Origin: an uncultured Roseburia sp.
GTDB lineage: Bacteria; Bacillota; Clostridia; Lachnospirales; Lachnospiraceae
DNA length: 56,901 bases
Direction: 5' to 3'
Assembly: GCA_900539115.1 (NCBI GenBank)
Contig: UQAQ01000017.1
Location: 1 to 56,901 of the forward strand
Under the pieces are notes generated by a model. It made no database searches. It worked only from the letters and a program-made list of their open reading frames with translations, and was not told where the DNA came from. The translations under genes were made by a program, and so were the position numbers. Shown in pieces: positions 35,383-44,142 of the stretch (its first letter is position 1; every line of letters starts with the position of its first letter).

Positions 35383-36063
35383 ATGATGCACAAAATTAAA
35401 ATTATTTTTTCATGGCTGCTGATCGGCATCCTCTTTCTTGGTGCATTGGAACCGGGTAGTGATGCTTTCGCAGCGAAAAAAAATAAATATATCCGCATGA
35501 ATGTAAAATCCATTACATTGTCCAAAAACGGAATGTACAAACTGCGTCTCTACAATACAAAGAAGCGCCAGACGATCGTATTTTCCTCGGACAACGAAGC
35601 AGTAGCGACCGTGGTTTCTACCACACAGCCAAAACTAGCTGTCGTGACTGCTGTAAACCCTGGAAATACTTACGTTCGTGCGACGATTTCCAATTCCCGT
35701 GGACGAGTTGTGCGCACTTTAAAAGTAAAGGTAAAAGTGACGCCGTATGCCGTCAGTGTCAAATTTGGGAAGAAAAAAATCTACCTAAACGAAACTAAAA
35801 ATACCAAGCTAAATACGATCATAAAGCCGAATATTTCGCAGGAAATTCCGCTTTATGAATCTTCTGACACCGATGTGGCGACGGTCAATTCCCGCGGCAT
35901 CGTAACCGCTGTCGCAGCGGGTGAAGCCGTGATTACGGCAACCCTTTTGTCCAGCGGACAGTCTGCGTCCTGCACGGTAGTCGTAAAACCGGAACCGGTC
36001 GAAACCGCTCCACCTGACGCCACTTCGACAACGTCGGCAGCAAAAAACATCCGCTCGAACTAA
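35383..36063 (+). CDS. Secreted Big2 (bacterial Ig-like) domain protein
   Basis: 226 aa. A signal peptide (WLLIGILFLGALEPGSDAFA) precedes two Ig-like modules; the second shows the Big2 pattern SSDTDVATVNSRGIVTAVAAGEAVITA, quoted here only as SSDTDVATVN and GIVTAVAAGEA. A short Pro/Thr/Ser tail ends without an anchor motif. Such domains serve adhesion or spacing on the cell surface. It is transcribed away from the two-component genes and converges on the MoxR gene, overlapping it by 4 nt at the stops. Confidence 0.8.
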   Translation: MMHKIKIIFSWLLIGILFLGALEPGSDAFAAKKNKYIRMNVKSITLSKNGMYKLRLYNTKKRQTIVFSSDNEAVATVVSTTQPKLAVVTAVNPGNTYVRATISNSRGRVVRTLKVKVKVTPYAVSVKFGKKKIYLNETKNTKLNTIIKPNISQEIPLYESSDTDVATVNSRGIVTAVAAGEAVITATLLSSGQSASCTVVVKPEPVETAPPDATSTTSAAKNIRSN

Positions 36064-37595
36064 AAATCACGAACATTCTCCTGGGAATGTATCGTTCCCT
36101 CGCGGAGCTCCGAAAGAAGCTCCGCTTTTTTTGTCCCCAAAAGAAGCTGCTCATTGTATTTTCGGAACCGCTCATTTTCATTTTCTGCCAGAAAAACAGC
36201 CGCCTCCGGATCCATCGCCAGCTCTGTCACAAACACGACAAGTTCCTGTCCGTCTGCAAATGCTGCCTCGATAAAATCAAACGCATGCTCCAATTTTTCA
36301 GATGCCGTCTGCTCCCGCATTTCCAATTCTTCCACTGCCTCTGCAAATGGTCCGCGTGCGAGATCAAAAATTTCTTCCGGCGTTTTTCCCACGACATCTT
36401 CTGTCTGTGGACAAGCTCCACATAACTTCTCGCCAAGTTTTTCCCAAAAGTCTTCCTCGTCTTTTTCCAAAAATCCCTGTTTTTTACGAAGTGCCGTCTC
36501 CGCCTCCTGCTCTGCACACAGCTTCTGATAGGCAGCCACCGGCTCCTCTTCCGCCATTACACAGCTTCGATACTGCTTCAAAAAAGCAAACCATTTGTCT
36601 GTCATTTTTTTCCAGTCGTGCACCGTTTCAAACGAAGTGTGAAGTCCAGAAAGCACGAGATGAACGACGCTGATCTTCTCATCAAAGGAAGCCCGGAAAA
36701 GCCGCTCATAAATCGAAGCCGTGACCTTGCCTTCCAATATTTCCGGAATGCCATAATGATCTTCGTACTTCTTATACAAATCAATATATGCAGCTACATC
36801 TTTTGCCACATCATCGTGCGCAAGATATTCGCGGATGCTCTCTTCCGTAAGCGTAATCCCCAGTTCTTCATACACTTTCATCAAACTGCTGAGATCCTCC
36901 CAGCCGCGCGCTGTCACAAACTGCATGCCATCGACATCATTTTCGACCACATAAAAATTCGCCGGCCGCAGATCAAGATACGTCAGCAATGCCGGGTGAA
37001 TATGTCGTTTGACTGCATATTCTTTCCACACCGAAAAATCAGCTTCAATCCGCATCCGGCGCACGCGGTCCAATGTCACCATGTCAAATTCGCGCACAGA
37101 TTTATTGTACTCCGGCGGATTTCCTGCCGCTACAATGATCCATCCTTCCGGCACTGCCTGATTGCCAAATGTCTTGCATTGCAGAAATTGGAGCATCGTC
37201 GGCGCGAGCGTCTCCGACACGCAATTGATCTCGTCGATAAAAAGAATCCCTTCTTTTAGTCCGGTTTCACGCATTTTTTCATACACACTCGCGATAATTT
37301 CGCTCATCGTATACTCCGTAATGGAAACCTCTTTTCCCCCAAATGTATCTTTTCGGATAAACGGAAGGCCGACTGCGCTCTGTCTCGTGTGGTGCGTAAT
37401 GGTATAGGAAACAAGCCCGATCTCGCACTCTTTGGCAATCTGTTCCATAATCTGTGTCTTTCCGATCCCCGGCGGCCCGATCAAAAGCATCGGACGCTGG
37501 CGCACCGGCGCGATCCGGTAATCCCCCTCCGGCGTCTTGGCAAGATACGCTCTCACCGCATCTTTGATCTCTTGCTTTGCCTGTTTGATATTCAT
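36060..37595 (-). CDS. MoxR-type AAA+ ATPase
   Basis: 511 aa. Walker A GPPGIGKTQ (40-48), Walker B GILFIDEIN (116-124, D121/E122), VAAGNPPEYNKS (sensor 1) and LDRVRRMRIEADF fit the MoxR/RavA clade of chaperone-like ATPases. After the AAA+ core (~1-270) comes a ~240-residue acidic helical extension with no recognisable domain, longer than simple MoxR proteins. MoxR ATPases act with VWA proteins, which is the gene immediately upstream: its stop overlaps this start by 4 nt (ATGA), with GGAGG inside. The substrate may be the LRR protein of the same operon (inference). Confidence 0.88.
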   Translation of the reverse strand: MNIKQAKQEIKDAVRAYLAKTPEGDYRIAPVRQRPMLLIGPPGIGKTQIMEQIAKECEIGLVSYTITHHTRQSAVGLPFIRKDTFGGKEVSITEYTMSEIIASVYEKMRETGLKEGILFIDEINCVSETLAPTMLQFLQCKTFGNQAVPEGWIIVAAGNPPEYNKSVREFDMVTLDRVRRMRIEADFSVWKEYAVKRHIHPALLTYLDLRPANFYVVENDVDGMQFVTARGWEDLSSLMKVYEELGITLTEESIREYLAHDDVAKDVAAYIDLYKKYEDHYGIPEILEGKVTASIYERLFRASFDEKISVVHLVLSGLHTSFETVHDWKKMTDKWFAFLKQYRSCVMAEEEPVAAYQKLCAEQEAETALRKKQGFLEKDEEDFWEKLGEKLCGACPQTEDVVGKTPEEIFDLARGPFAEAVEELEMREQTASEKLEHAFDFIEAAFADGQELVVFVTELAMDPEAAVFLAENENERFRKYNEQLLLGTKKAELLSELREGTIHSQENVRDF

Positions 37596-38887
37596 CTGTT
37601 TCCTCCAATCTCAAAACGCATCGCCCACGGCGGTACCTTTGACTTTTCATACTCATCTAAGTAAATAAATGCGACATCGTATTCCGGTCGTTTTGCCGGA
37701 TACGTGCCCTTTCCATCGGTAAAATAAAGGAGTCCCCGCAGTCCACGGAGTTCTCCCTGTTCGCGAAGCCCCGCGACATAGGAAAATGCCGGGCGGAAAT
37801 CCGTCCCTCCGCCGCCGATGACGGTAAACTTCTCCAAATACGCATTCAATTCGGAAATATCCGTAATCTTCGTATCTTCGCGCACCGCATCATCGCATTG
37901 CAAAATGCGGATATGGCATTTATGGAAAAAACTGTCTTTTTCGGTGAGCAGGGTAAAAGTCTCGCGCAAAAACCCTTTGATAAGCTCCCCATCGGTCGAA
38001 TAGCTCGTATCGAGCACCACAACAAACTCCTGAATCCGCATCACTTCGCATGTTTCGACCGGTTCAATGAGCGGCATATTGCCATACAAAGAAAGCCCAT
38101 ACGTATAAAAATTCAAATCAAACGTATCCGGGTCGCATTGCATTTCTTCCCGAAGCACCGCAAATTTCCGCAGAAAATCCCGGTAACTCCGCCTGCTTTT
38201 GTCCGCCTTTAACCGCCGTAAAAGGGATTGCTCGCCCTCTTCCGGCTCATCGCCGCGCTTTTCTTCCTGCATCCGGCTCTGCCGCGAAATCTTGTCCCAC
38301 ATTTCTCTCGCCTGATTTTGCATCGGCGACTTTTTTTCCTCTCTCGGCCAAAATTTGTGATTGTCTGTATAAAATTCCCGACGCAGTTTTTCCCGCTCTT
38401 CAAACCCAATTTCTCCCAAATATTCATAGATCTTTGCCGCCGAAAGAAGTTTCCTCTCTTCCATGGCTTGATACATTTTCTGGCGTTCCCACGACAATGC
38501 GCGTTTCACACTCTTCTTTTCCAAATGATCGATAACGTACTCGACTTCAATATCACACGCTGCATCCCACCAAGGCCGCTCCCGCCCCTGCTGCAGCCAC
38601 AAATGAGCAAAAAGGCAGTGAAGCACCGTATGAAGATACACGCGGTTCAGATACAGCGGATTGTCTGGAAATATTTTACATATACATTCTGCCGGAAAGT
38701 ACAATTTACTGCCATCCGTCGCCAATGTCCGGAGTCCCTGTGCCGGCTGCCACACCAATGCAGAAAGCGCCACATCCAGAAAGCGCAGATCCTGATACAA
38801 TTCATTCTGCACAAACCGCAGAATTTTTTCTGCCATCTGATTCTGCCACGCCTCTTCGCTCTGCACTTGCTTTTTACTCAAATTCAT
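37592..38887 (-). CDS. VWA-like / DUF2201 putative metallopeptidase-fold protein
   Basis: 431 aa from an ATG at 38887 (MNLSKKQV), inside the last codons of the LRR gene; an earlier ATG at 38968 would overlap it further. The N-terminal DUF2201 domain shows HTVLH (86-90) in place of the metallopeptidase HExxH, so the catalytic Glu is missing and the site is probably inactive. The C-terminal VWA-like domain has the MIDAS motif DTSYST (293-298). This pair of domains plus a MoxR ATPase is a recurrent bacterial module of unknown function. The stop overlaps moxR by 4 nt. Confidence 0.85.
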   Translation of the reverse strand: MNLSKKQVQSEEAWQNQMAEKILRFVQNELYQDLRFLDVALSALVWQPAQGLRTLATDGSKLYFPAECICKIFPDNPLYLNRVYLHTVLHCLFAHLWLQQGRERPWWDAACDIEVEYVIDHLEKKSVKRALSWERQKMYQAMEERKLLSAAKIYEYLGEIGFEEREKLRREFYTDNHKFWPREEKKSPMQNQAREMWDKISRQSRMQEEKRGDEPEEGEQSLLRRLKADKSRRSYRDFLRKFAVLREEMQCDPDTFDLNFYTYGLSLYGNMPLIEPVETCEVMRIQEFVVVLDTSYSTDGELIKGFLRETFTLLTEKDSFFHKCHIRILQCDDAVREDTKITDISELNAYLEKFTVIGGGGTDFRPAFSYVAGLREQGELRGLRGLLYFTDGKGTYPAKRPEYDVAFIYLDEYEKSKVPPWAMRFEIGGNR

Positions 38888-39818
38888 AGCGCGCCTTTTT
38901 GCCTCCTTCTTTTTTCCTGCCTGCTGCCAAAAGGACAGCGGCTCCTTCCGTCCAATCCTGCTGCACATAAGTTACCAATGCTTTTTCTTTCACCGTTGTT
39001 TCTATTTTATCCCCTGCAAGTACTGAATTTACATAGTATTTCAGCCATTCCAATTTTCTATTTTTTAAACAGATCTCAAATATTTTCTCCGGCACACTCA
39101 CCAAATATTTTTCGTATCGAAGGCGGTTCTTTTCCGTCAAACCAATCGGGGTCATAAGCCTGTCCATCGCCATATGCATGAGAACCCGGTCATTTTCCTC
39201 CGCACAGGCCTTCTCAAAAATCGAATCGTACGCCTCGAAATCCACTTTTCCCTCTCGGAAACATTGTCTCGCCCGGAACCCCTCCCCCTCGATATTTAAG
39301 CCAAAAATGTGCGCCGGCGCGATCGTATCATATCCTTCATAATACTCGGGATAAAACAAAACCGCATCGTCAAACTGCACCTCGACATCCCATGAAATTC
39401 TTGCAAGCAGCTGCTTTGCGCCCGTCTCCTCTCCCGCCTTTCCGCGGATATGCACCTTGTGCAATGCACTGCAGTTATTAAATACATCGCTTCCAATCTC
39501 TGTCGTCCTTTTCCCCACTTCAAGAGCATACAATTTTTTACAATTAAAGAAAGCTGCATTTTCAATCCGCTCAACGGCATCCGGCAACGTAATCTTTTCC
39601 ACAAACTCCCCCTGCGCCGAATGATCACACGGCTCCCCATTCACTGTCGTAATGCCATTTTGACTTGTTTCTTTTCGTTTTCGGTCCGAAAAACAATACG
39701 CTCCAACCGCCACAAGATTACGCCCTTCTACCGTTTCCGGCAACGTGATCTCCGGGCTGTCTGAGCGCACTTCGTGCACGACTGCATTTTGATTTTGTTC
39801 GTTCCAAATAAGCTCCAT
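38874..39818 (-). CDS. Cytosolic LRR_5 protein in the VWA/MoxR operon
   Basis: 314 aa with no signal peptide or membrane span, unlike all other LRR proteins in this window. The N-terminal half has LRR_5 units (EITLPETVEGRNLVAVGAYCF, EKITLPDAVERIENAAFFNC, as short parts), and the C-terminal half is helical (ankyrin-like: SIFEKACAEENDRVLMHMAMDRL). Its RBS, CAGGAGG, lies in the final codons of the truncated rhuM gene 6 nt upstream, and its end overlaps the VWA start by 14 nt. It is a good candidate for a target, sensor or effector of the MoxR-VWA pair. Confidence 0.75.
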   Translation of the reverse strand: MELIWNEQNQNAVVHEVRSDSPEITLPETVEGRNLVAVGAYCFSDRKRKETSQNGITTVNGEPCDHSAQGEFVEKITLPDAVERIENAAFFNCKKLYALEVGKRTTEIGSDVFNNCSALHKVHIRGKAGEETGAKQLLARISWDVEVQFDDAVLFYPEYYEGYDTIAPAHIFGLNIEGEGFRARQCFREGKVDFEAYDSIFEKACAEENDRVLMHMAMDRLMTPIGLTEKNRLRYEKYLVSVPEKIFEICLKNRKLEWLKYYVNSVLAGDKIETTVKEKALVTYVQQDWTEGAAVLLAAGRKKEGGKKARYEFE

Positions 39819-39824
39819 GGTGGA

Positions 39825-40265
39825 TTACCTCCTGCCAAAAGCAGTTTTTCCCTGTTTCAACCGCTCATCATCCATCGTAAATCCTTTTATCATATATTCC
39901 TTAAGAACATTCGTAGCCCAGATTCGAAACTTGGTCGCCTGAATAGAATTTACCCTATAGCCAACAGAAATGATGGCATCCAAATTATAATAGTTGGTAG
40001 GAGAAAGCTGCGTTTTCCCCGGAATTGCGCCATGTGGAGTGGGTATTTCCATTTTGGAAACAACCACTTTTTCGCTAAGCTCACCCTGCTCAAAAATTTT
40101 CTTTAAATGCTTACTGATTGCTGGAGTCTGTACACCAAACAACTCAGCCATTGCCTTCTGGGTAATCCATATTGTTTCATCTTTTATCAAAGCGCTGACT
40201 GTTACATCGTCTTCTTCCGTTCTGTACAGTACCATTTCCATTTGCTTCGTAATATCTGTTTTCAT
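39825..40265 (-). pseudogene. Truncated RhuM-family protein
   Basis: 147 aa from ATG 40265. It matches the N-terminal half of RhuM-type proteins, with a winged-helix-like segment (WITQKAMAELFGVQTPAISKH, in parts) and the conserved YYNLDAIISVGYRVNSIQATKFRIWATNVL signature. Normal members run to ~330 aa. Here the frame ends FGRR* where the family continues FGKDYF-like. The break falls immediately at the LRR operon start. RhuM proteins occur on genomic islands; function is unsettled. Probably inactive, but the fragment keeps its RBS (GGGGG) and may still be made. Confidence 0.75.
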
Positions 40266-40316
40266 ATAAAACCCCCTTTTCCCAATTATAACACATCGGA
40301 TTTTTTTGAACAAGAA

Positions 40317-40751
40317 TCACTTTTCCAGCATAAAAGTGTATCCATCTTCACTCCGCGGTTTAAAAAGAAGCAGTTTATCTTCCCGTGGATAATAATCCAC
40401 TTCCATACGATCCTCTTCGGAAAGATAATAAGACAGAGAATATACCCCGGAAAGCCCTCGTGTAAGTATAAACTTCTTCTCTTCGCCAATAAACGTCTCA
40501 TTTAACCGAAACTTACGGAAACCTACCAGCATATGATCCAAATCTATATTTTCAAATGTCATCCTGCCATCTTCCGAAATCGTAATGGAAGCCTTGGAAT
40601 CCTGATCCCATACATATTTTCCCGGCTTCAAAGAAACATTTCCTATCGGGAGTAAATTTTTGTCGTAGATATAAATCGCCGTGACCACCGCAGCAAAAAT
40701 TAAAACGGCAATCAGACTTTTAGGAAGCATAACCCAGGTTTTCCTTTTCAC
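40317..40751 (-). CDS. Small membrane-anchored protein in the ABC transporter operon
   Basis: 144 aa from GTG 40751, which overlaps the preceding permease stop (TAGTG), with AAAGGCGG upstream. One N-terminal membrane span (~10-27) precedes a ~110-residue beta-rich extracytoplasmic domain (LKPGKYVWDQDSKASITISEDGRMTFE in parts: PGKYVWD, ASITISEDG). It is not recognised. It looks like a small lipocalin-like or immunity-type accessory protein. Position after a LanFEG-like transporter suggests a role in peptide self-protection (inference). Confidence 0.65.
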   Translation of the reverse strand: MKRKTWVMLPKSLIAVLIFAAVVTAIYIYDKNLLPIGNVSLKPGKYVWDQDSKASITISEDGRMTFENIDLDHMLVGFRKFRLNETFIGEEKKFILTRGLSGVYSLSYYLSEEDRMEVDYYPREDKLLLFKPRSEDGYTFMLEK

Positions 40752-41515
40752 TATTTTTGCACCGCCTTTACTATTGTAAGCCAAATCCCTACATTGATCA
40801 CAAAACTCAAAATAATAATTCCCAACAAAATCACATCATTATTCATAATCAATTCTGTTTCAAACATCGCCTGAACACAATTAAATGGATCTACAGCAAG
40901 ATATTGAATACGCAAATTTTCACTCACCCCATCAGCCACACTTCCCCACAAGAATCCTCCCACAAGATAACGGACAAACAAAAGTCCAAATGCTTTCCAT
41001 GCATTTTGAATTAAATATGTAGCAATAATCATTACAAATGCGATTTGAAGTCCTATAATAAATAGACCAATAAATTTGAGAGTAATTGTGATTATCGCCA
41101 AGCCTGGTTGTCCATTTTTTATCGAAAACACCATAAAAAGAACCACAAAAAAAATGTTCTCTACAAGCACAATTTCTGTCACAATCAAAAATCGTTGTCC
41201 TAGGCTTTGCATCATGGATATACCATGCATTTTTTCGTATAAGAATGTTTTATTGACAAATTCACTATGAAAGATCAATCCGACACACACTATATTGAAA
41301 AGAATATAATTAATAGAAAAGCCCAAAAACGTTCCACCACCACAGCTTAATAATCGTAAAAAATCCTGTCCGGTCAATTCCAATGGGGTCTGTTTATAAA
41401 AGGAATAGTCCGATAATGGAATCATAACAAGCACAATGAGTAAGCCCAATACGATTATTGTTGTCTTTGTACGTAACATACGATATTGTTCCTTTTTCGC
41501 CAATTGAATCTTCAT
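40751..41515 (-). CDS. ABC-2-type permease (LanG/E-like)
   Basis: 254 aa from ATG 41515, which overlaps the previous stop (ATGA). Six membrane spans, start near the N-terminus with MKIQLAKKEQYRMLRTK, as in lantibiotic self-protection permeases. Pairs with the permease upstream and the ATPase before that. No solute-binding protein is coded nearby, which fits an exporter clearing peptide from the membrane. Confidence 0.75.
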   Translation of the reverse strand: MKIQLAKKEQYRMLRTKTTIIVLGLLIVLVMIPLSDYSFYKQTPLELTGQDFLRLLSCGGGTFLGFSINYILFNIVCVGLIFHSEFVNKTFLYEKMHGISMMQSLGQRFLIVTEIVLVENIFFVVLFMVFSIKNGQPGLAIITITLKFIGLFIIGLQIAFVMIIATYLIQNAWKAFGLLFVRYLVGGFLWGSVADGVSENLRIQYLAVDPFNCVQAMFETELIMNNDVILLGIIILSFVINVGIWLTIVKAVQK

Positions 41516-42213
41516 TTCCATTCCTTTCTTTGATTCCAAATCAATACAATAACAAATAACAAAATTACTTCAATACAAAATCCTGAAAATATGTTCAACA
41601 TTATGTTATTCTCGGCACTTTGCCCCCATATAACTGAGATTTGGTCAGCACAAAATAACTTTTTTGCAAAAACATTTCCTAGCCCCCATTGTATCATAAG
41701 CGTCAATAAGCTTGCCCACAAAGCATTACCTACTCCAATAAACACAAGACCTGCTGCAACATTCAAACGAAATACGCATGCAAATGTTTCTATTATTTTC
41801 CATGCGATTTGTTCCAAATACGATATGGAAAGCAGTTGTTTTAGCTTACCCTCAATCAAAACAGCTACCAAGATAACCAAACAAAATACCGTTGTATTTA
41901 CAATCGGTATGACCATTCTACCAAGAATCATAGACACGGTTCCCACTTCATGTATTTTTTCATAATTAATCGTTTTCTCATTATATTCTCTAGCAATACT
42001 CACATTGTACATACCAATGAAAAGAAGAAGCATTGCCAGAAATGCATTGGCTACTGCCGTTTCAATTGAAGAACATCCTTCTTGCATCCCCTTGCCAGCC
42101 ATCACATAAGTCCAGCCAAACAAAATCACAAGAACACTTCCCACTACAAGGAAGCCGACATAATCCACGCTGTAAAATATTTTTCTGCACTGCATTTTCC
42201 AAATTTTTTTCAT
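41512..42213 (-). CDS. ABC-2-type permease (LanE/G-like)
   Basis: 233 aa, six spans (e.g. YVGFLVVGSVLVILFGWTYV, AFLAMLLLFIGMYNV). Its ATG overlaps the ATPase stop by 4 nt. Its size and N-terminal MQCRKIFYSVDYVG-like amphipathic start fit the MutE/EpiE-type permease family. Forms the membrane pore with the second permease, powered by the ATPase. Confidence 0.75.
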   Translation of the reverse strand: MKKIWKMQCRKIFYSVDYVGFLVVGSVLVILFGWTYVMAGKGMQEGCSSIETAVANAFLAMLLLFIGMYNVSIAREYNEKTINYEKIHEVGTVSMILGRMVIPIVNTTVFCLVILVAVLIEGKLKQLLSISYLEQIAWKIIETFACVFRLNVAAGLVFIGVGNALWASLLTLMIQWGLGNVFAKKLFCADQISVIWGQSAENNIMLNIFSGFCIEVILLFVIVLIWNQRKEWK

Positions 42214-42917
42214 TCTTCTCCCATCTTTTCCATATAATATTTTTCTAGATTCACTTTACCATCTATAAGTTCTTCCCGCCTTTTTTTATCAATAATCTTT
42301 CCATTTTGGATTAAATAGACTACATCTACCAAAAGCTCTAATTCCGACAAAATATGACTCGAAATAACAATGGTAATTTTGTTTTTTACACAAAGGTTTT
42401 CCAGTAATTTACGCATAGATACAATTCCACTCGGATCTAATCCATTCATCGGTTCATCTAATATAATCATCTCAGGATTTTTTAATAATGCCATAGCAAT
42501 CCCCAAACGTTGTTTCATTCCCAGTGAAAAATTTTTCACTTTCTTTTTTCCGGTTTTTCCAAGTCCTACTAGTTTTAATAACTTTTCCACATTTTTCGGT
42601 TCGGCATCATATAATATAGCTAGCATATTCATATTCTGCGCGGCTGTCATTCCTAAATCCAAATAAGGATTTTCAATCATAAAACTAATCTTTTTTCTAG
42701 CCTCTTGCGGCGTCTTCCTTCCTTCAAAAAAAGTCATATCTCCTGATGTTGGTTGGATCAACCCAGCAAGAAGTTTAAACATCGTTGTCTTTCCTGCTCC
42801 ATTCGGGCCGATAATACCATATATCTTTCCTTTCGCAAACTCGACTTCCGTCACATCCAACACGCATTGCTTTCCATATTTCTTGCATAGATTTTTTAAT
42901 GTTACAATTTTTTCCAT
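42210..42917 (-). CDS. ABC transporter ATPase, lantibiotic-immunity/bacitracin type
   Basis: 235 aa from ATG 42917 (GGAGG 7-8 nt upstream; an ATG at 42926 falls inside that site). Walker A GPNGAGKTTM, Q loop FMIENPYLD, signature FSLGMKQRLGIA, Walker B MIILDEPMNGLDP, H loop ISSHILSE. The nearest types are LanF/BcrA exporters that protect cells from antimicrobial peptides. It heads a four-gene operon with two permeases and a small membrane protein, coupled by overlaps. Confidence 0.88.
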   Translation of the reverse strand: MEKIVTLKNLCKKYGKQCVLDVTEVEFAKGKIYGIIGPNGAGKTTMFKLLAGLIQPTSGDMTFFEGRKTPQEARKKISFMIENPYLDLGMTAAQNMNMLAILYDAEPKNVEKLLKLVGLGKTGKKKVKNFSLGMKQRLGIAMALLKNPEMIILDEPMNGLDPSGIVSMRKLLENLCVKNKITIVISSHILSELELLVDVVYLIQNGKIIDKKRREELIDGKVNLEKYYMEKMGEE

Positions 42918-42935
42918 ATACATCCTCCATTTTAA

Positions 42936-42951
42936 TTTTGATATATCAAAA
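42936..42951. promoter_or_regulatory. Perfect 16-bp palindrome before the ABC transporter genes
   Basis: TTTTGATATATCAAAA sits between the chimera's stop and the ATPase RBS. Its perfect symmetry suggests an operator for a dimeric regulator; a chance A/T palindrome is possible. Confidence 0.4.
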
Positions 42952-42966
42952 TCTAATTCCACTGCA

Positions 42967-43740
42967 CTATAAATATAACACTTTTTGAAACAATTTACTA
43001 TCTTTATACAGGGTAAAACGATGTGTGATAAAAATCACTGTACAATTTGGTAAATAATTTTTGATATTTTCTAACATTTTCTCTTCACTATTCATATCAA
43101 GATTCGCTGTTGCTTCATCTAAAATCAACACATCTGGTTTTTTTAACAAAGCTCTAGCAATTGCAATCCTTTGAAGCTGGCCTCCTGCTTTCTTTAAAGA
43201 TATTCTTGGAATTTCAATTTTCTCATCTTTCAAATAAACATAAAGAACACCCTTTTTATTTTCTATGCAAATAATATCTTTTACCGCAAGCATATAACCA
43301 ATTCCATCATAATGCAATGGAATATACTCTACTCTTTTGGGGATTGGCCTGCTCTGTATTGCCTCAATCGCATTAAGTATTTTACTTATTGCAATCTTTC
43401 CATCTCCCAGCGGTTTTTCAATATAATCATAACAATGTATCGTCTTTAACAAATCGGCTTCCCATCCAATCAAACTTGTAACAAATATAATTGGTGTCAT
43501 TTTATATTTTGCAATTTCTCTCACCGATTGTGCAAACAATATCCCACTACTGTCATTTTTATTTTTTCCGTCAAGAATAATATCCAATAAAAATAAGTCT
43601 ATTCTGTATTTGTTTATCTTTAACCAAGCCTCATCAACATTTGAACATAAAAACACTTCTGCATTATTTACATTCTTTTCTATCAAATTTTTTAGCCGAT
43701 CACTAACATGAGCATTATCCTCTAATATCAATATATTCAT
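42967..43740 (-). CDS. Response regulator fused in frame to the tail of an ABC exporter (chimeric remnant)
   Basis: 257 aa. Residues 1-125 form a receiver (ILEDN, phospho-acceptor D53 in LFLLDIILDG, T88, K109 in IEKPLG). Residues ~137-184 are the first half of a LytTR-type DNA-binding domain (YIPLHYDGIGYMLAVKDIICIE). At residue 185 (~43188) the frame becomes the last ~73 residues of a peptide-exporter ATPase: AGGQLQRIAIARALL (signature), VLILDEATANLD (Walker B), ITHRF (H loop). Walker A and membrane parts are missing, as is the rest of LytTR. This looks like a deletion that joined a bacteriocin regulator and exporter. It cannot hydrolyse ATP by itself, nor bind DNA normally; the receiver may still work. 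Confidence 0.85.
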   Translation of the reverse strand: MNILILEDNAHVSDRLKNLIEKNVNNAEVFLCSNVDEAWLKINKYRIDLFLLDIILDGKNKNDSSGILFAQSVREIAKYKMTPIIFVTSLIGWEADLLKTIHCYDYIEKPLGDGKIAISKILNAIEAIQSRPIPKRVEYIPLHYDGIGYMLAVKDIICIENKKGVLYVYLKDEKIEIPRISLKKAGGQLQRIAIARALLKKPDVLILDEATANLDMNSEEKMLENIKNYLPNCTVIFITHRFTLYKDSKLFQKVLYL

Positions 43741-43802
43741 AATCTCGCCTTAACCCCTTCTTATAATTTATAAAACTATAACACCTGTATATCCTTCTTT
43801 TA

Positions 43803-43961
43803 TTAAAAAACATTATTTTGAAATACTGTCCCCGGATCACGCTTCCACGTATCGGTTACGCATCCGTTTTTCATATCTACCTCTGCCAGTGAATTGCCGG
43901 AGCAGTCCAGCCAGGCAAGTCATGGTTCCTCGAAAAATGTCAGTTCATTTAAGTTTTTCAT
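43803..43961 (-). pseudogene. Small peptide gene interrupted by an in-frame TGA
   Basis: The ATG at 43961 has AGGAG 5-6 nt upstream. The frame codes MKNLNELTFFEEP, meets TGA at 43920-43922, then continues without stops for 38 codons (begins LAWLDCSGNS, includes CVTDTW) to TAA at 43803. A Trp codon TGG changed to TGA would restore a 52-residue peptide with two Cys and several Ser/Thr. Placed just before the bacteriocin-type chimera and immunity transporter, it could be a dead precursor peptide, but no RiPP family was recognised. Possibly only the 13-aa peptide is made. Confidence 0.5.
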
Positions 43962-44065
43962 AAGTTCTCCTATCCTACTTGTTATTTTCTTTGAAATTAA
44001 GCGTAACATAACCCCCCAGAATTTGTCAACTGAAAATGGCTTTTTTTGCAAGGCGGCAGTTTTTC

Positions 44066-44094
44066 TTGACATTTCTTCCAATTTATGTAACAAT
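44066..44094 (+). promoter_or_regulatory. Possible promoter of the AraC gene
   Basis: A consensus -35 TTGACA (44066-44071) is followed at 17 bp by AACAAT (44089-44094), a weak -10. It lies about 50 bp upstream of the regulator start in the gap 43962-44142, which has no other ORF. Confidence 0.4.
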
Positions 44095-44142
44095 CATAAT
44101 GTAATTATTTAAGATACGTTTTACATAGGGAGGAAGTTATAT

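Noticed and set aside
43920..43922. Selenocysteine at the TGA of the small ORF
   Set aside because: No family match and no convincing SECIS-like hairpin at the codon; a Trp-to-stop change is simpler.
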